From the NCBI RefSeq assembly GCF_002939185.1, contig NZ_POVL01000032.1, positions 1-56,557 on the forward strand: 56,557 nucleotides of DNA. The letters are read 5' to 3'. Positions 11,564 to 21,019 of the stretch are shown here, piece after piece. Both the position numbers and the translations under genes were made by a program. Under the pieces are notes generated by a model. It was not told the DNA's origin. It saw nothing but the letters and a program-made list of their open reading frames with translations, and made no database searches. How positions within the stretch are numbered: the stretch's first letter is position 1; each line of letters opens with the position of its first letter. This DNA is from Enterobacter sichuanensis. Lineage in GTDB: Bacteria > Pseudomonadota > Gammaproteobacteria > Enterobacterales > Enterobacteriaceae.

Positions 11564-11905
11564 TTACATACACCCCGCACAGCTGGTGCAGCGCCAGTCG
11601 TGGGGATTCACGGCCTGGTAAAAATAGCGGTAACTGGCCGTCTCCAGCGGAATACCCACCTCGAAGAACATATCCGTTAACCAGTCGACATTCTCGATGA
11701 TCCACTCATCTTCCTGTAAGCCTTGCGCAAAGGTTTCATCTTCAGGATCGATAATCGAATAGATTGCCCAGGTGCCCATATCCTTTTCGCGGCGGGACTC
11801 GGGAAGTATCAGGGGCTGGTTCTGCCAGCTAATTATCCAGTGGCCATGGCACAACAGGTTGCCTCCACGGCTCCATGCCGCAGTAAAGGGATTCTCCCCA
11901 GCCAT
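11564..11905 (-). CDS. Conserved hypothetical protein with CxxCxxC tail
   Basis: A 113-residue soluble protein of unknown function. Its ATG at 11905 follows GAGGG with good spacing, so it is likely a real gene. It is acidic and aromatic-rich in the middle (DEWIIENVDWLTDMFFEVG) and ends in WRCTSCAGCM, a compact cysteine cluster that could bind metal. E. coli has yecH at about this position, but this protein does not resemble YecH (DUF2492), so that name is not used. Confidence 0.65.
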   Translation of the reverse strand: MAGENPFTAAWSRGGNLLCHGHWIISWQNQPLILPESRREKDMGTWAIYSIIDPEDETFAQGLQEDEWIIENVDWLTDMFFEVGIPLETASYRYFYQAVNPHDWRCTSCAGCM

Positions 11906-12025
11906 AAAACCCTCACTTAATTTGATATTTTATATTTATTGTTTACGTTACGCCGGAATGTCGCGCAGCAACATTGCCCTTATGAAGTAGACCTGCGCCT
12001 AAAAAGGATCAGAGGGCCAGCAGTT

Positions 12026-12089
12026 CGTAAACCATTCATTACACTACTTGTAACGGTGATTTGACGAGTTACGGCTTTTCCCTTACTCT
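12026..12089 (+). promoter_or_regulatory. tyrP promoter with two TyrR boxes
   Basis: A strong TyrR-type box (CGTAAA-N6-ATTACA, 12026-12043) and a weaker one (TGTAAC-N6-TTGACG, 12049-12066) lie 23 bp apart. The second overlaps the -35 TTGACG (12061-12066). A 17-bp spacer leads to the -10 TACTCT (12084-12089). This is the arrangement known for E. coli tyrP, where TyrR represses with tyrosine and activates with phenylalanine. Confidence 0.75.
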
Positions 12090-12134
12090 GCGCCGCAGAT
12101 TTATTCGCGAATAAGAGTCGTCGTAGAGGAAAGC

Positions 12135-13346
12135 GTGAAAAACAGAACCCTGGGAAGTATTTTTATCGTCGCCGGAACGACAATTGGCGCAGGAATGCTG
12201 GCCATGCCACTGGCCGCCGCTGGCGTGGGATTTGGCATGACCCTGCTGCTGCTGGGCACCCTGTGGGCGTTAATGTGTTACACCGCCCTGCTGCTGCTTG
12301 AGGTTTACCAGCACGTGCCCGCCGATACCGGCCTGGGTTCTCTTGCGTCGCGCTACCTGGGACGTTACGGCCAGTGGATAACCGGCTTTAGCATGATGTT
12401 CCTGATGTACGCCCTGACTGCCGCTTACATCAGCGGAGCCGGGGAATTGATCGCGTCCAGCGTTAACGACTGGTTCGGCTCTGACATTACCCCGGCGACG
12501 GGGGCTATCTTCTTTGCCCTCATCGGCGGCGGCGTGGTCTGCGTGGGGACATCGCTGGTCGATCTGTTTAACCGTTTCCTGTTCAGCGCCAAAATTCTGT
12601 TTCTGGTTGTCATGCTGGCCCTGCTGGCACCGCATGTTCATAAGGTCAATCTGTTGACGCTGCCGCTGGAAAAAGGGCTGGCGCTTTCCGCAATCCCGGT
12701 GATTTTCACCTCGTTTGGCTTCCACGGCAGCGTGCCAAGCATCGTCAGCTATATGAACGGCGATATTCGCAAGCTGCGCCGCGTCTTTGTTATCGGAAGC
12801 GCGATCCCGCTTATTGCCTACATTTTCTGGCAACTGGTTACGCTGGGCAGCATTGACTCTTCAACCTTTATTGGGCTGATGGCACAGCATGCGGGTCTGA
12901 ACGGTTTTCTGCTGGCGCTGCGGGAGGTCGTCACCTCCCCGCACGTTGAGCTGGCGGTACACCTGTTTGCCGACCTGGCGCTGGCGACCTCGTTCCTCGG
13001 CGTGGCGCTCGGCCTGTTCGACTATCTGGCCGACCTGTTCCAGCGCCGCAATACCGCAGCCGGACGCTTACAGACCGGGGCAATCACCTTCCTGCCGCCG
13101 CTGGCCTTCGCCCTCTTCTATCCTCGCGGGTTTGTGATGGCGCTGGGGTACGCGGGGGTGGCACTGTCGGTTCTGGCCCTGCTCCTCCCTTCCCTGCTGG
13201 CATGGAAGAGTCGCCAGCAGCATCCTCAACAGGGTTACCGCGTGGCTGGGGGGAAACCGCTGCTGTGCGTTGTGTTTGGCTGTGGGGTGGTGATTATTCT
13301 GGTGCAGGTGTTGATTGCAGCGGGAATGCTGCCGGAAGTGGGTTAA
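12135..13346 (+). CDS. tyrP: Tyrosine-specific transport protein TyrP
   Basis: A 403-residue inner-membrane tyrosine/proton symporter of the HAAAP family, the same length as E. coli TyrP and very similar throughout. About eleven hydrophobic segments are visible. The opening [21 protein letters not shown] and the central [17 protein letters not shown] loop are family signatures. The start is GTG after GAGGAAA. The promoter with TyrR boxes lies 45-110 bp upstream. Confidence 0.96.
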   Translation: MKNRTLGSIFIVAGTTIGAGMLAMPLAAAGVGFGMTLLLLGTLWALMCYTALLLLEVYQHVPADTGLGSLASRYLGRYGQWITGFSMMFLMYALTAAYISGAGELIASSVNDWFGSDITPATGAIFFALIGGGVVCVGTSLVDLFNRFLFSAKILFLVVMLALLAPHVHKVNLLTLPLEKGLALSAIPVIFTSFGFHGSVPSIVSYMNGDIRKLRRVFVIGSAIPLIAYIFWQLVTLGSIDSSTFIGLMAQHAGLNGFLLALREVVTSPHVELAVHLFADLALATSFLGVALGLFDYLADLFQRRNTAAGRLQTGAITFLPPLAFALFYPRGFVMALGYAGVALSVLALLLPSLLAWKSRQQHPQQGYRVAGGKPLLCVVFGCGVVIILVQVLIAAGMLPEVG

Positions 13347-13350
13347 CGAT

Positions 13351-13377
13351 AAAGGGGCTATCATTAGCCCCTTTTTT
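13351..13377. terminator. Bidirectional terminator between tyrP and yecA
   Basis: AAGGGGCTA-TCAT-TAGCCCCTT (13352-13373) with a T6 tail on the plus strand. It lies between the convergent tyrP and yecA genes. Confidence 0.85.
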
Positions 13378-13378
13378 G

Positions 13379-14047
13379 TCAGTGCAGACAGCAGCTCTTA
13401 AACTTCTTTCCGCTGCCGCAAGGACACGGATCGTTACGCCCAACCTTCGTGCCATTTACCATCGGCTTCTTCACTTCCGGCTGCTGCGGGTTGTTGACCC
13501 AGTAGTTATACAAGCGCAGCGCCGCAGGCTGGATACGTTCAATGCTGGCTGCATATTCTTCTTCGGTCAACTCATCCAGTTCGCCGCCGATCTCTTCGCT
13601 ACCGTGCAGCGCAATCACATCCAGATCGGCCTTTAGCTCGTCCGGCAAGGCTGACCAGTCCGTCAGCGCCACGCCGCGCATGTAGCCATAGCACCACTCT
13701 TCCACCACGGTATAGGTCTCACCGTCAACGTCGTTATAGCCAAACATCGGTTCGAACTGGTCCGGATATTCGCTCAGGCGTTCGGCAATATCGTTCATAT
13801 GCTTAAAGCAAAGATCGATAAAACGGTTCATCTCGCGGTCGTTTTTCCAGCGCGGAATGTACTTCTCACCACCCCATACCGCCACCAGCCAGGTATCTGG
13901 CTCAACGACAACAGGACCGGAAAGCACTGCGGTAAGCATGCCGTCCAGTTCAGACACGTCAAGCACGGACGCATCATCATGACCGTAAGACATTAATGTC
14001 TCTTCAAGCCACGCCATTTCGCTTTCATTTAATGGGCCTTCAGTCAT
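13379..14047 (-). CDS. yecA: YecA, UPF0149 family with SEC-C zinc motif
   Basis: A 222-residue protein with an N-terminal UPF0149 (YecA/YgfB) domain, rich in acidic and aromatic residues, and a C-terminal SEC-C metal-binding motif ([18 protein letters not shown]). In E. coli YecA binds zinc or iron and ribosomes and resembles the metal-binding tail of SecA. The start at 14047 is chosen because the 37 codons further upstream do not resemble the family. The order tyrP-yecA-leuZ is as in E. coli. Confidence 0.92.
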   Translation of the reverse strand: MTEGPLNESEMAWLEETLMSYGHDDASVLDVSELDGMLTAVLSGPVVVEPDTWLVAVWGGEKYIPRWKNDREMNRFIDLCFKHMNDIAERLSEYPDQFEPMFGYNDVDGETYTVVEEWCYGYMRGVALTDWSALPDELKADLDVIALHGSEEIGGELDELTEEEYAASIERIQPAALRLYNYWVNNPQQPEVKKPMVNGTKVGRNDPCPCGSGKKFKSCCLH

Positions 14048-14472
14048 CGCTGACACTCCTGATAAAAAGAAAACGATCCTAACACATCTCTCACGCCTCT
14101 CCGGGCTGAAGTTTAGGTCTTTATTGCCGCAAAAACGTGCAAATCGTGACCTTTGCACAACTTATGGGCTTTATTGTTAACGATATGTGATCTCCGCTGT
14201 AATTTCTTCTCGTCCCGCAAGGCGGCATAACGCGGCGCTCTATACTCAAACATGTCACAAGCCCGTCAATGGGTTAACCATTCTGGCAACGTTTTTGCTT
14301 AGTGTTCTTCGCGCGATGCTGCGCAGGGAAACCTCGCCGTACTCTGCAGGATGCCGTCTGTATCTCGTTCGTTTAGTGCATTTTGTTCTTGCTCGTGTTT
14401 TGGATTGGCTGCGCCGTCGGGCGTTCGGGTTTACGCCGTGGTGCAAAAACCTCTTTGCTAAGGAACATAATA
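14048..14472. other. Intergenic region yecA–livK
   Basis: Divergent promoters for yecA and the liv-type operon are expected in these 425 bp. A TGTGATCTCCGCTGTAA stretch near 14187 is only a partial CRP match. No RNA gene or credible small gene was recognised. The livK ribosome site is AAGGA at 14459-14463. Confidence 0.4.
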
Positions 14473-15594
14473 ATGTCGCTGAAATTTATCAGAACTCCGC
14501 TTTCTCTCGTGTTGGCCGGTTGCCTGGTGACGGCGTTTTCCGCCAGGGCAGATATCGTGATTGGCGTGGCCGGGCCGTTCACGGGCCCCAATGCCACCTA
14601 CGGCGATCAGTACTGGCACGGCGCAACGCAGGCCGCTGAAGACATTAACGCCGCAGGCGGTATCAACGGTGAGAAGATCAAACTGGTTCAGGGAGATGAC
14701 GCCTGCGAGCCTAAGCAGGCCGTGGCCGTCGCCAACCGTTTAGTTGACCAGGATAAAGTCAACGCCGTGGTCGGCCATTTCTGCTCCTCCTCCACGATGC
14801 CCGCCTCCGAGGTTTACAGCGATGCGGGGATCATCGCCATCACCCCGGGCTCGACTAACCCGTTGATTACCGAACGCGGCATGAGCGACATGTTCCGCAT
14901 GTGCGGCCGCGATGACCAGCAGGGTCAGGTAGCCAGCGACTTCATCATCGACAAGCTGAAAGCGAAACGGGTGGTGATCATTCACGATAAAGACACCTAC
15001 GGACAAGGTCTGGCAGACGCCACTAAAGCGGCGCTGGCGAAACGCGGGGTTCAGGATGTGATGTACGAGGGGCTTTCGCGCGGTGAGAAAGACTTTAACG
15101 CGCTGGTGACCAAGATTGGCGCGCAAAAACCGGATGTGGTGTTCTTCGGGGGCTGTCATCCGGAAGCCGGCCCGCTGGTTCGCCAGATGCGCGAACAGGG
15201 CGTACAGGCCAAATTCTTCTCCGGGGACTGTATTGTCAACGAAGAGATGGTGACCGCGGCGGGTGGCCCGCAGTACACCAATGGCATTTACATGACTTTC
15301 GGGAAAGATCCGCGCCTGATCCCGGACGGTAAAGCGGTTATCGAGAAATTCCGCGCCGGTAAATTCGAGCCGGAAGGTTACACCCTTTACTCTTATGCCT
15401 CCGTACAGGCGATAGCGGCGGCCTTCAAGGCCACCGGCGGCAAAGACGCTGCGAAAGCCAGCGAGTGGCTGAAAGCCAATTCCGTCGACACGGTGATGGG
15501 CAAAAAAGCCTGGGACAGCAAAGGCGACCTGAAGGTCTCTGACTATGTGGTTTACCAGTGGGACGACAAAGGAAAATATAAGGAAGTGCAGTAA
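14473..15594 (+). CDS. Branched-chain amino acid ABC transporter substrate-binding protein
   Basis: A 373-residue periplasmic binding protein of the LivJ/LivK/BraC family (Leu/Ile/Val receptors). A signal peptide (cleavage after SARA near residue 25) precedes the mature start DIVIGVAGPFTGPNATYG. The pairs DDACEPKQAVAVANR and GHFCSSSTMPASE are family hallmarks that contact the amino acid backbone. It differs clearly from E. coli LivJ/LivK, so the ligand may not be Leu/Ile/Val. It is the first gene of a five-gene cluster, separated from the permease gene by two strong hairpins. Confidence 0.9.
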   Translation: MSLKFIRTPLSLVLAGCLVTAFSARADIVIGVAGPFTGPNATYGDQYWHGATQAAEDINAAGGINGEKIKLVQGDDACEPKQAVAVANRLVDQDKVNAVVGHFCSSSTMPASEVYSDAGIIAITPGSTNPLITERGMSDMFRMCGRDDQQGQVASDFIIDKLKAKRVVIIHDKDTYGQGLADATKAALAKRGVQDVMYEGLSRGEKDFNALVTKIGAQKPDVVFFGGCHPEAGPLVRQMREQGVQAKFFSGDCIVNEEMVTAAGGPQYTNGIYMTFGKDPRLIPDGKAVIEKFRAGKFEPEGYTLYSYASVQAIAAAFKATGGKDAAKASEWLKANSVDTVMGKKAWDSKGDLKVSDYVVYQWDDKGKYKEVQ

Positions 15595-15614
15595 CAGGAC
15601 GGAGTCACGCTCAA

Positions 15615-15674
15615 CGCCGGCGGGCACGCCTGCCGGCGCGTAATAAACATCAGGCTGCGCGGCTCGCGCAGCCT
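15615..15674 (+). repeat. Two strong hairpins between binding protein and permease genes
   Basis: Hairpin one pairs CGCCGGC (15615-15621) with GCCGGCG (15632-15638). Hairpin two is a perfect 10-bp stem (15652-15661 with 15665-15674) with a GCT loop. Neither has a T-run. Such elements commonly protect the upstream binding-protein mRNA or damp read-through, so the receptor is made in excess over the membrane subunits. Confidence 0.65.
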
Positions 15675-15693
15675 ATAAAACGAGCGCGCTAAA

Positions 15694-16608
15694 ATGAGTA
15701 CATTCTTCCTGCAACAGTTGATCAATGGCTTAACGCTGGGTTCCGTCTACGGCTTAATCGCCATCGGTTACACCATGGTGTACGGCATTATCGGCATGAT
15801 TAATTTCGCCCACGGCGAAGTGTATATGATTTCTGCCTATCTTTGCGCCATTGGCCTGGCGCTGCTCTCCTTCTTCGGTCTGCAGTCGTTCCCGCTGCTG
15901 ATCCTCGGGACGCTGGTGTTCACCATTGTGGTCACCGGCGTATACGGCTGGACTATCGAGCGCATTGCCTATAAGCCGCTACGTAACTCCACGCGCCTGG
16001 CCCCGCTGATCTCCGCCATCGGGATGTCGCTTATCCTGCAAAACTACGCCCAGCTAAGCCAGGGCCCGCGCCAGCAAGGGGTTCCTACCATGCTGGACGG
16101 CGTTATTCGTCTGCATCTGGGCGATGGGTTCGTTCAGATAACCTACACCAAGGTATTTATTCTGCTCGCCTCGTTTACCGGCATGCTGGTGCTCACCTGG
16201 GTAATCAACCATACCCGGCTTGGGCGAATGTGCCGGGCAGTGCAGCAGGATCGTAAAATGGCCTCCATTCTGGGCATTAATACCGACCGGATCATTTCGC
16301 TGGTATTTGTTATCGGCGCGGCGATGGCTGGCCTGGCAGGCGTGCTGATCACCATGAATTACGGCACCTTTGATTTCTACGTCGGGTTTGTGATTGGCAT
16401 TAAAGCCTTTACGGCGGCGGTACTGGGCGGCATCGGTTCCCTGCCCGGCGCGATGCTCGGCGGTCTGATCCTCGGCGTGGCGGAAGCGCAATTCTCCGGC
16501 ATTGTGAACTCGGACTATAAGGATGTGTTCTCGTTTGGGCTGCTGGTGATGATCCTGATTTTCCGTCCCCAGGGGCTGCTTGGCCGCCCGATTGTGGCCA
16601 AAGTGTGA
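15694..16608 (+). CDS. Branched-chain amino acid ABC permease, LivH type
   Basis: A 304-residue inner-membrane permease of the LivH family with about eight membrane segments. The opening FFLQQLINGLTLGSVYGLIA and the MINFAHGEVYM segment near residue 50 are characteristic, as is the AVLGGIGSLPGAMLGG loop near residue 237. It pairs with the LivM-type permease just downstream. The stop overlaps the region preceding livM. Confidence 0.92.
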   Translation: MSTFFLQQLINGLTLGSVYGLIAIGYTMVYGIIGMINFAHGEVYMISAYLCAIGLALLSFFGLQSFPLLILGTLVFTIVVTGVYGWTIERIAYKPLRNSTRLAPLISAIGMSLILQNYAQLSQGPRQQGVPTMLDGVIRLHLGDGFVQITYTKVFILLASFTGMLVLTWVINHTRLGRMCRAVQQDRKMASILGINTDRIISLVFVIGAAMAGLAGVLITMNYGTFDFYVGFVIGIKAFTAAVLGGIGSLPGAMLGGLILGVAEAQFSGIVNSDYKDVFSFGLLVMILIFRPQGLLGRPIVAKV

Positions 16609-16619
16609 GGGAGAATAAA

Positions 16620-17894
16620 ATGGAATCGCACGCTTTTTCTCTTAAACGCTGCATCCTGGACGCGATTTTTTCCGGGCTGATTGCGCTGATTATTTTCGGT
16701 CCCATTGCGGGCGTGGTGCTGGACGGATATAGCTTTAACTTCGACGGGCAGCGTCTGGCCTGGATGGTCGGCATCGTGATGTTGGGGCGTTTTCTGTTAA
16801 GCGCTTTTTTAGCTACCCCTGCCGGCACCCGTTTCCAGTCTCGCTTCGAGGCCGACAGCGCGGGGGTGTATGTCCGGCCGCCAGAGTACAAAAGCCGCCT
16901 GCGCTGGATTATTCCCCTGGTCATTACCCTTGCGATTTGCTTCCCGTTTGTCGCCACCAAATATGTGTTGACCGTCGCCATTCTCGGGCTGATCTACGTT
17001 CTTCTCGGTCTGGGGCTGAACATCGTCGTGGGTCTGGCCGGTCTGCTGGACCTGGGGTATGTCGCGTTCTATGCAATTGGGGCGTACGGTCTGGCGCTGG
17101 GGTACCAGTATCTCGGCTTAGGCTTCTGGAGCATGCTGCCGCTGGCGGCAATCATGGCCGCCGCCAGCGGCGCCCTGCTCGGTTTCCCGGTGCTGCGCAT
17201 GCACGGGGATTATCTGGCCATCGTCACCCTTGGGTTCGGGGAGATCATCCGCCTGATACTGAACAACTGGCTGAGGTTCACCGGTGGGCCCAATGGCGTA
17301 TCAGCCCCTCCCCCCACCTTTTTCGGTCTGGAATTTGGTCGGCGGGCAAAAGAAGGGGGCGTGCCCTTCCATGAGTTTTTCCACCTGACCTACAACCCGA
17401 ATATGAAATTTATCTTTATCTACGCGGTGCTCTTTCTGGTGGTGATGCTGGTGCTCTATATCAAGCACCGCCTGACGCGAATGCCGATCGGCCGGGCGTG
17501 GGAAGCGCTACGGGAAGACGAAATTGCCTGTCGCTCAATGGGGCTGAATCATGTGCTGGTCAAGCTGTCGGCCTTTACGCTGGGCGCATCGACCGCGGGC
17601 ATTGCCGGGGTGTTCTTCGCCACCTACCAGGGGTTCGTGAATCCGACCTCATTTACGTTTTTTGAATCCGCGCTGATCCTCGCCATCGTCGTGCTGGGCG
17701 GGATGGGCTCGACGCTGGGCGTAGTGCTGGCCGCTTTTGTGCTCACGGTGACGCCAGAGCTGCTGCGCAGTTTCGCTGAGTACCGCGTCCTGCTGTTTGG
17801 CATGCTGATGGTAGTGATGATGATCTGGCGTCCTCGCGGGTTAATCCGCATTAACCGCAGCGGATATACCGTGCGTAAGGGCGTCGCGCCATGA
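16620..17894 (+). CDS. Branched-chain amino acid ABC permease, LivM type
   Basis: A 424-residue second permease subunit. The N-terminal 100 residues form an extra membrane and linker part found in gamma-proteobacterial LivM, followed by the core with LGLGLNIVVGLAGLLDLGYV and the loop GRAWEALREDEIACRSMG that docks onto the ATPases. ATG at 16620 is chosen because GGGAG lies 7 nt upstream; an in-frame GTG at 16605 overlaps the livH stop. The 3' end overlaps livG by 4 bp. Confidence 0.92.
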   Translation: MESHAFSLKRCILDAIFSGLIALIIFGPIAGVVLDGYSFNFDGQRLAWMVGIVMLGRFLLSAFLATPAGTRFQSRFEADSAGVYVRPPEYKSRLRWIIPLVITLAICFPFVATKYVLTVAILGLIYVLLGLGLNIVVGLAGLLDLGYVAFYAIGAYGLALGYQYLGLGFWSMLPLAAIMAAASGALLGFPVLRMHGDYLAIVTLGFGEIIRLILNNWLRFTGGPNGVSAPPPTFFGLEFGRRAKEGGVPFHEFFHLTYNPNMKFIFIYAVLFLVVMLVLYIKHRLTRMPIGRAWEALREDEIACRSMGLNHVLVKLSAFTLGASTAGIAGVFFATYQGFVNPTSFTFFESALILAIVVLGGMGSTLGVVLAAFVLTVTPELLRSFAEYRVLLFGMLMVVMMIWRPRGLIRINRSGYTVRKGVAP

Positions 17895-18766
17895 ACGAAA
17901 CGATATTACGCGTTGAACACCTGATGATGCACTTCGGCGGGATTAAGGCGCTAAATGACGTTAATCTGGACGTTCAGCGCGGATCAATCACCGCCCTTAT
18001 TGGGCCCAACGGGGCGGGAAAAACCACCGTGTTTAACTGCCTGACGGGCTTCTACAGAGCCTCAGGCGGCAACATTTTATTTAATACCCGCAGTAAAACG
18101 ACCAACGTCATTCAGGTACTCGGACAGAAATTCCAGCCAGGCGACTGGATTAACCCTGCCAGGTTCGGGCAACGTCTTTTCTACAAAATGTTTGGCGGAA
18201 CCCACCTGGTCAACCGCGCAGGGCTCGCGCGCACGTTTCAAAACATTCGCCTTTTTCGCGAGATGTCGGTCGTCGAAAATCTGCTGGTCGCGCAGCATAT
18301 GCGCGTCAACCGCAATCTGCTTGCCGGGATTTTAAATACCCCCGCCTACCGCCGGGCGGAAAACGACGCCCTGGACAGGGCCTTCTACTGGCTGGAGGTG
18401 GTGGATCTGGTGGAGTGTGCCAATCGCCTGGCGGGAGAGATGTCGTACGGCCAGCAGCGCCGTCTGGAAATTGCGCGCGCCATGTGCACCGGGCCGGAAA
18501 TGATCTGCCTGGATGAACCCGCCGCCGGGCTTAACCCGGTTGAAACGCATAAGCTGAGCAGCATAATTCGTTTTCTGCGGGATCGCCATGACATCACGGT
18601 TTTACTGATTGAGCATGATATGGGGATGGTGATGGAGATTTCAGACGACATTATTGTGCTCGACCACGGCGATGTGATTGCGAGAGGAAAACCCGAGCAG
18701 ATCCAGCATGATGAAAAAGTGATTGCCGCCTATCTGGGCACGGATGAAAGCGAGGTCACCCTATGA
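17891..18766 (+). CDS. Branched-chain amino acid ABC ATPase, LivG type
   Basis: A 291-residue ABC ATPase with Walker A GPNGAGKTT near residue 38, signature MSYGQQRR near residue 185, Walker B MICLDEPAAG and the switch histidine in LLIEHDM. It is about 35 residues longer than E. coli LivG because of an insertion between Walker A and the Q-loop (roughly residues 65-110). It overlaps both neighbours by 4 bp (ATGA), so translation is coupled. Confidence 0.92.
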   Translation: MNETILRVEHLMMHFGGIKALNDVNLDVQRGSITALIGPNGAGKTTVFNCLTGFYRASGGNILFNTRSKTTNVIQVLGQKFQPGDWINPARFGQRLFYKMFGGTHLVNRAGLARTFQNIRLFREMSVVENLLVAQHMRVNRNLLAGILNTPAYRRAENDALDRAFYWLEVVDLVECANRLAGEMSYGQQRRLEIARAMCTGPEMICLDEPAAGLNPVETHKLSSIIRFLRDRHDITVLLIEHDMGMVMEISDDIIVLDHGDVIARGKPEQIQHDEKVIAAYLGTDESEVTL

Positions 18767-19479
18767 GCGAACCGCTGCTCGCCTTTCGCGAGGTGGACGT
18801 TTTTTACGGCGTCATTCAGGCGCTGAAACAGGTTTCGCTGGAGGTGAATAAAGGGGAAACCGTGGCGCTGATTGGCGCAAACGGCGCCGGAAAATCGACA
18901 CTGCTGATGTCCATCTTTGGCCAGCCCCGCGTCCGCAGCGGGCAGATCCTGTTCGGTGGTGAAGATATCAGCCATAAATCCACCCACTACGTCGCCTCCG
19001 GCGGCATTGCCCAGGCACCTGAGGGGCGACGTATCTTTCCCGATATGACCGTGGAAGAGAATCTGCTGATGGGTACCATCCCCATCGGCAGCCAGTTTGC
19101 CGTGGACGATATGCAAACCATGTTTGACCTCTTCCCTCGTCTTAAAGAGCGGCGTAAACAGCGCGCGATGACGATGTCCGGCGGAGAACAGCAGATGTTA
19201 GCCATTGCCCGGGCGCTGATGAGCCGTCCGAAACTGCTGCTGCTGGATGAACCCAGCCTGGGCTTAGCGCCCATTGTCGTGAAGCAGATTTTCCAGACGC
19301 TGCGCGAGCTGGCCCAAAGCGGGATGACCATTTTTCTGGTGGAGCAGAATGCACACCATGCATTGAAGCTGTCTGACCGTGGGTATGTGATGGTTAACGG
19401 CCAGATCCGCCTGAGCGGCAGCGGCGAGGAGCTGTTGGGGAATCAGGAGGTGAGGAAGGCGTATCTGGGCGGGGTGTGA
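18763..19479 (+). CDS. Branched-chain amino acid ABC ATPase, LivF type
   Basis: A 238-residue second ATPase with Walker A GANGAGKST near residue 37, signature MSGGEQQ near residue 138, Walker B LLLDEPSLGLAP and the H-loop equivalent FLVEQN. It forms the heterodimeric engine with the LivG-type subunit. It ends the operon; no clear terminator is visible before the Hcp gene 150 bp downstream. Confidence 0.93.
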   Translation: MSEPLLAFREVDVFYGVIQALKQVSLEVNKGETVALIGANGAGKSTLLMSIFGQPRVRSGQILFGGEDISHKSTHYVASGGIAQAPEGRRIFPDMTVEENLLMGTIPIGSQFAVDDMQTMFDLFPRLKERRKQRAMTMSGGEQQMLAIARALMSRPKLLLLDEPSLGLAPIVVKQIFQTLRELAQSGMTIFLVEQNAHHALKLSDRGYVMVNGQIRLSGSGEELLGNQEVRKAYLGGV

Positions 19480-19632
19480 TTTGATACAAAGAAGCCTTTA
19501 AAAATATTTTGATATAAATAACAATGAGATATTCACAAAATGTATAGCACGCAATGCCTTGAGATAGCCTGAGTTTGTTGATTTATTAGTCTCTGACGAT
19601 CACGTCAAACTCACTGAAAAGGAGCGTTCAGA

Positions 19633-20115
19633 ATGGCTATACCCGCATACCTTTGGCTTAAAGATGATGGTGGCGCAAACATCAAAGGGTCTGTCGATGT
19701 CCAATACCGTGAAGGTAGTATTGAAGTTCTTGGATTTGGGCATGGTTTACATCTTCCGACTGATAGCGCAACCGGCAAAATTACAGGTACACGAATTCAC
19801 TCCGCATTACATTTTGAAAAAGAATTCGATTCATCAAGCCCCTATCTTTATAAAGCTGTGGCGCACGGGCAAACGTTACAATCAGCTGAATTTAAATGGT
19901 ACAGGATTAACGATGCTGGGCAGGAAGTTGAATACTTCAATATGTTTCTTGAAGGGGTAAAAGTAGTTTCTGTATGCCCCGTCATGCACGATGTGAAAGA
20001 TCCCGCCACTGAAAAGCACAATCATCTTGAAAGCATATCTTTGCGCTATGAACGCATCACCTGGAAGCACTGCGACGGAAATATCATATTTACTGATTCG
20101 TGGGCAGACAGATGA
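19633..20115 (+). CDS. hcp: Hcp family type VI secretion protein
   Basis: A 160-residue protein of the Hcp family, whose hexameric rings stack into the inner tube of the type VI secretion system and can carry effectors. The opening AIPAYLWLKDDGGANIKGSVDV and the segment RIHSALHFEKEFDSSSPYLYKA match Hcp1-like proteins. The ATG follows AAGGAG. No other secretion-system gene is nearby, so this is an orphan hcp. It overlaps the downstream effector gene by ATGA, which links it functionally to that cargo. The cluster is more AT-rich than the liv operon, a hint of transfer. Confidence 0.9.
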   Translation: MAIPAYLWLKDDGGANIKGSVDVQYREGSIEVLGFGHGLHLPTDSATGKITGTRIHSALHFEKEFDSSSPYLYKAVAHGQTLQSAEFKWYRINDAGQEVEYFNMFLEGVKVVSVCPVMHDVKDPATEKHNHLESISLRYERITWKHCDGNIIFTDSWADR

Positions 20116-20591
20116 TTCGTTGCTATTTTCATATCAATAACGGGCAACTCTCTTCGTTAAGTTGTCCTGGGGTGGGTTTCTTTGCTGCCTACTCAGGCAA
20201 TAGAGGGAAGCACAGGAACAACCCAGACTCGATCGCAATATCCAAAAGGGGTCCCCTTCCTCCGGGAAAGTACTACATCGTCGCCCGTTCGCGCGGCGGA
20301 TGGAAAACCAGACTGAATGATTTCTATAAATCCCTGGAAAGTGGTTCAGATCGCAAGTTGTGGTTTGCCCTGTTTCGTGAAGATGATCGGATTGATGATA
20401 CTTCCCTTGTTGGAGATGTTGAGCGCGGAGCATTTCGCCTACATCCCGCAGGCCATAATGGAAACAGCGATGGATGTATTTCAATTGTTTCGTTGTCAGA
20501 CTATATGATCCTCTGGAGGGCACTCGTTAAATCTCCACCAGTAATGATTACCGCCCAACTGAAAGCGTTCGGGACGATACAGGTATATTGA
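20112..20591 (+). CDS. Tlde1-type T6SS effector (DUF2778, L,D-transpeptidase-like)
   Basis: A 159-residue protein with the DUF2778 pattern: GPLPPGKYYIV near residues 48-57 and the catalytic-type block HPAGHNGNSDGCIS with His111 and Cys122. Salmonella Tlde1 of this family is delivered by type VI secretion and attacks peptidoglycan tetrapeptides through an L,D-carboxypeptidase/exchange activity. The start at 20112 overlaps the hcp stop, which supports co-translation and delivery with the adjacent Hcp. No signal peptide is seen, so injection into the target periplasm would be needed. Function is inferred from family and context. Confidence 0.85.
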   Translation: MIRCYFHINNGQLSSLSCPGVGFFAAYSGNRGKHRNNPDSIAISKRGPLPPGKYYIVARSRGGWKTRLNDFYKSLESGSDRKLWFALFREDDRIDDTSLVGDVERGAFRLHPAGHNGNSDGCISIVSLSDYMILWRALVKSPPVMITAQLKAFGTIQVY

Positions 20592-20872
20592 TGAAACCTC
20601 TTTCACGTCTGCTTGTCTGGTTCGCAGAACTCTCAACGCTTTTCATGTCTTATTCAGTGCTTTGTTTCTTTCTGCCGGACCTGGAGATATACGATTGGTA
20701 TGTAAAAAGATATGGCTATGTGTTGGAGGAAGATTTTCTTGATTACTACACGCTGACTCTATTCACCGTTTCGATTATGTTAACGACTATATTGATATGG
20801 ATAGCAGCGATAGTGCATCAAAAGCGTTCGGAGAAAAAACGTTTAACACAACCCTCAAAAACCATGTTGTAG
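20591..20872 (+). CDS. Putative immunity membrane protein for the Tlde1-type effector
   Basis: A 93-residue protein with two hydrophobic segments (about residues 7-29 and 53-75) and a basic C-terminal tail. Its ATG overlaps the effector stop (TGATG), so it is made together with the effector. The family was not recognised by sequence. Position, size and membrane topology match Tldi1-type immunity proteins that shield the cell's own periplasm. An inner-membrane protein with a short periplasmic loop is predicted. Confidence 0.65.
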   Translation: MKPLSRLLVWFAELSTLFMSYSVLCFFLPDLEIYDWYVKRYGYVLEEDFLDYYTLTLFTVSIMLTTILIWIAAIVHQKRSEKKRLTQPSKTML

Positions 20873-20892
20873 CGATGGTGAGAGAAAAAGAT

Positions 20893-20924
20893 AAAAGTCT
20901 TCTGGGCTTGCTCAGAGGACTTTT
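20893..20924 (+). terminator. Terminator after the Hcp-effector-immunity operon
   Basis: A 12-bp stem (20893-20904 with 20913-20924, one G-T pair) ending in TTTT, 20 bp after the immunity gene stop. Confidence 0.7.
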
Positions 20925-21019
20925 GTGTCAAAGGGGATTCTGTAAATCCAAACCTCAGAAAGCCAGATTACAACTTGGGAAAAATGCCAATCAAATCGTA
21001 TTAAGGCAAAAACAGGCAC

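Noticed and set aside
11564..11905. yecH
   Set aside because: Right neighbourhood, but length and sequence do not match the YecH family.
14740..15627. 295-codon minus-strand open frame
   Set aside because: Antisense of the binding-protein gene with no family likeness or ribosome site.
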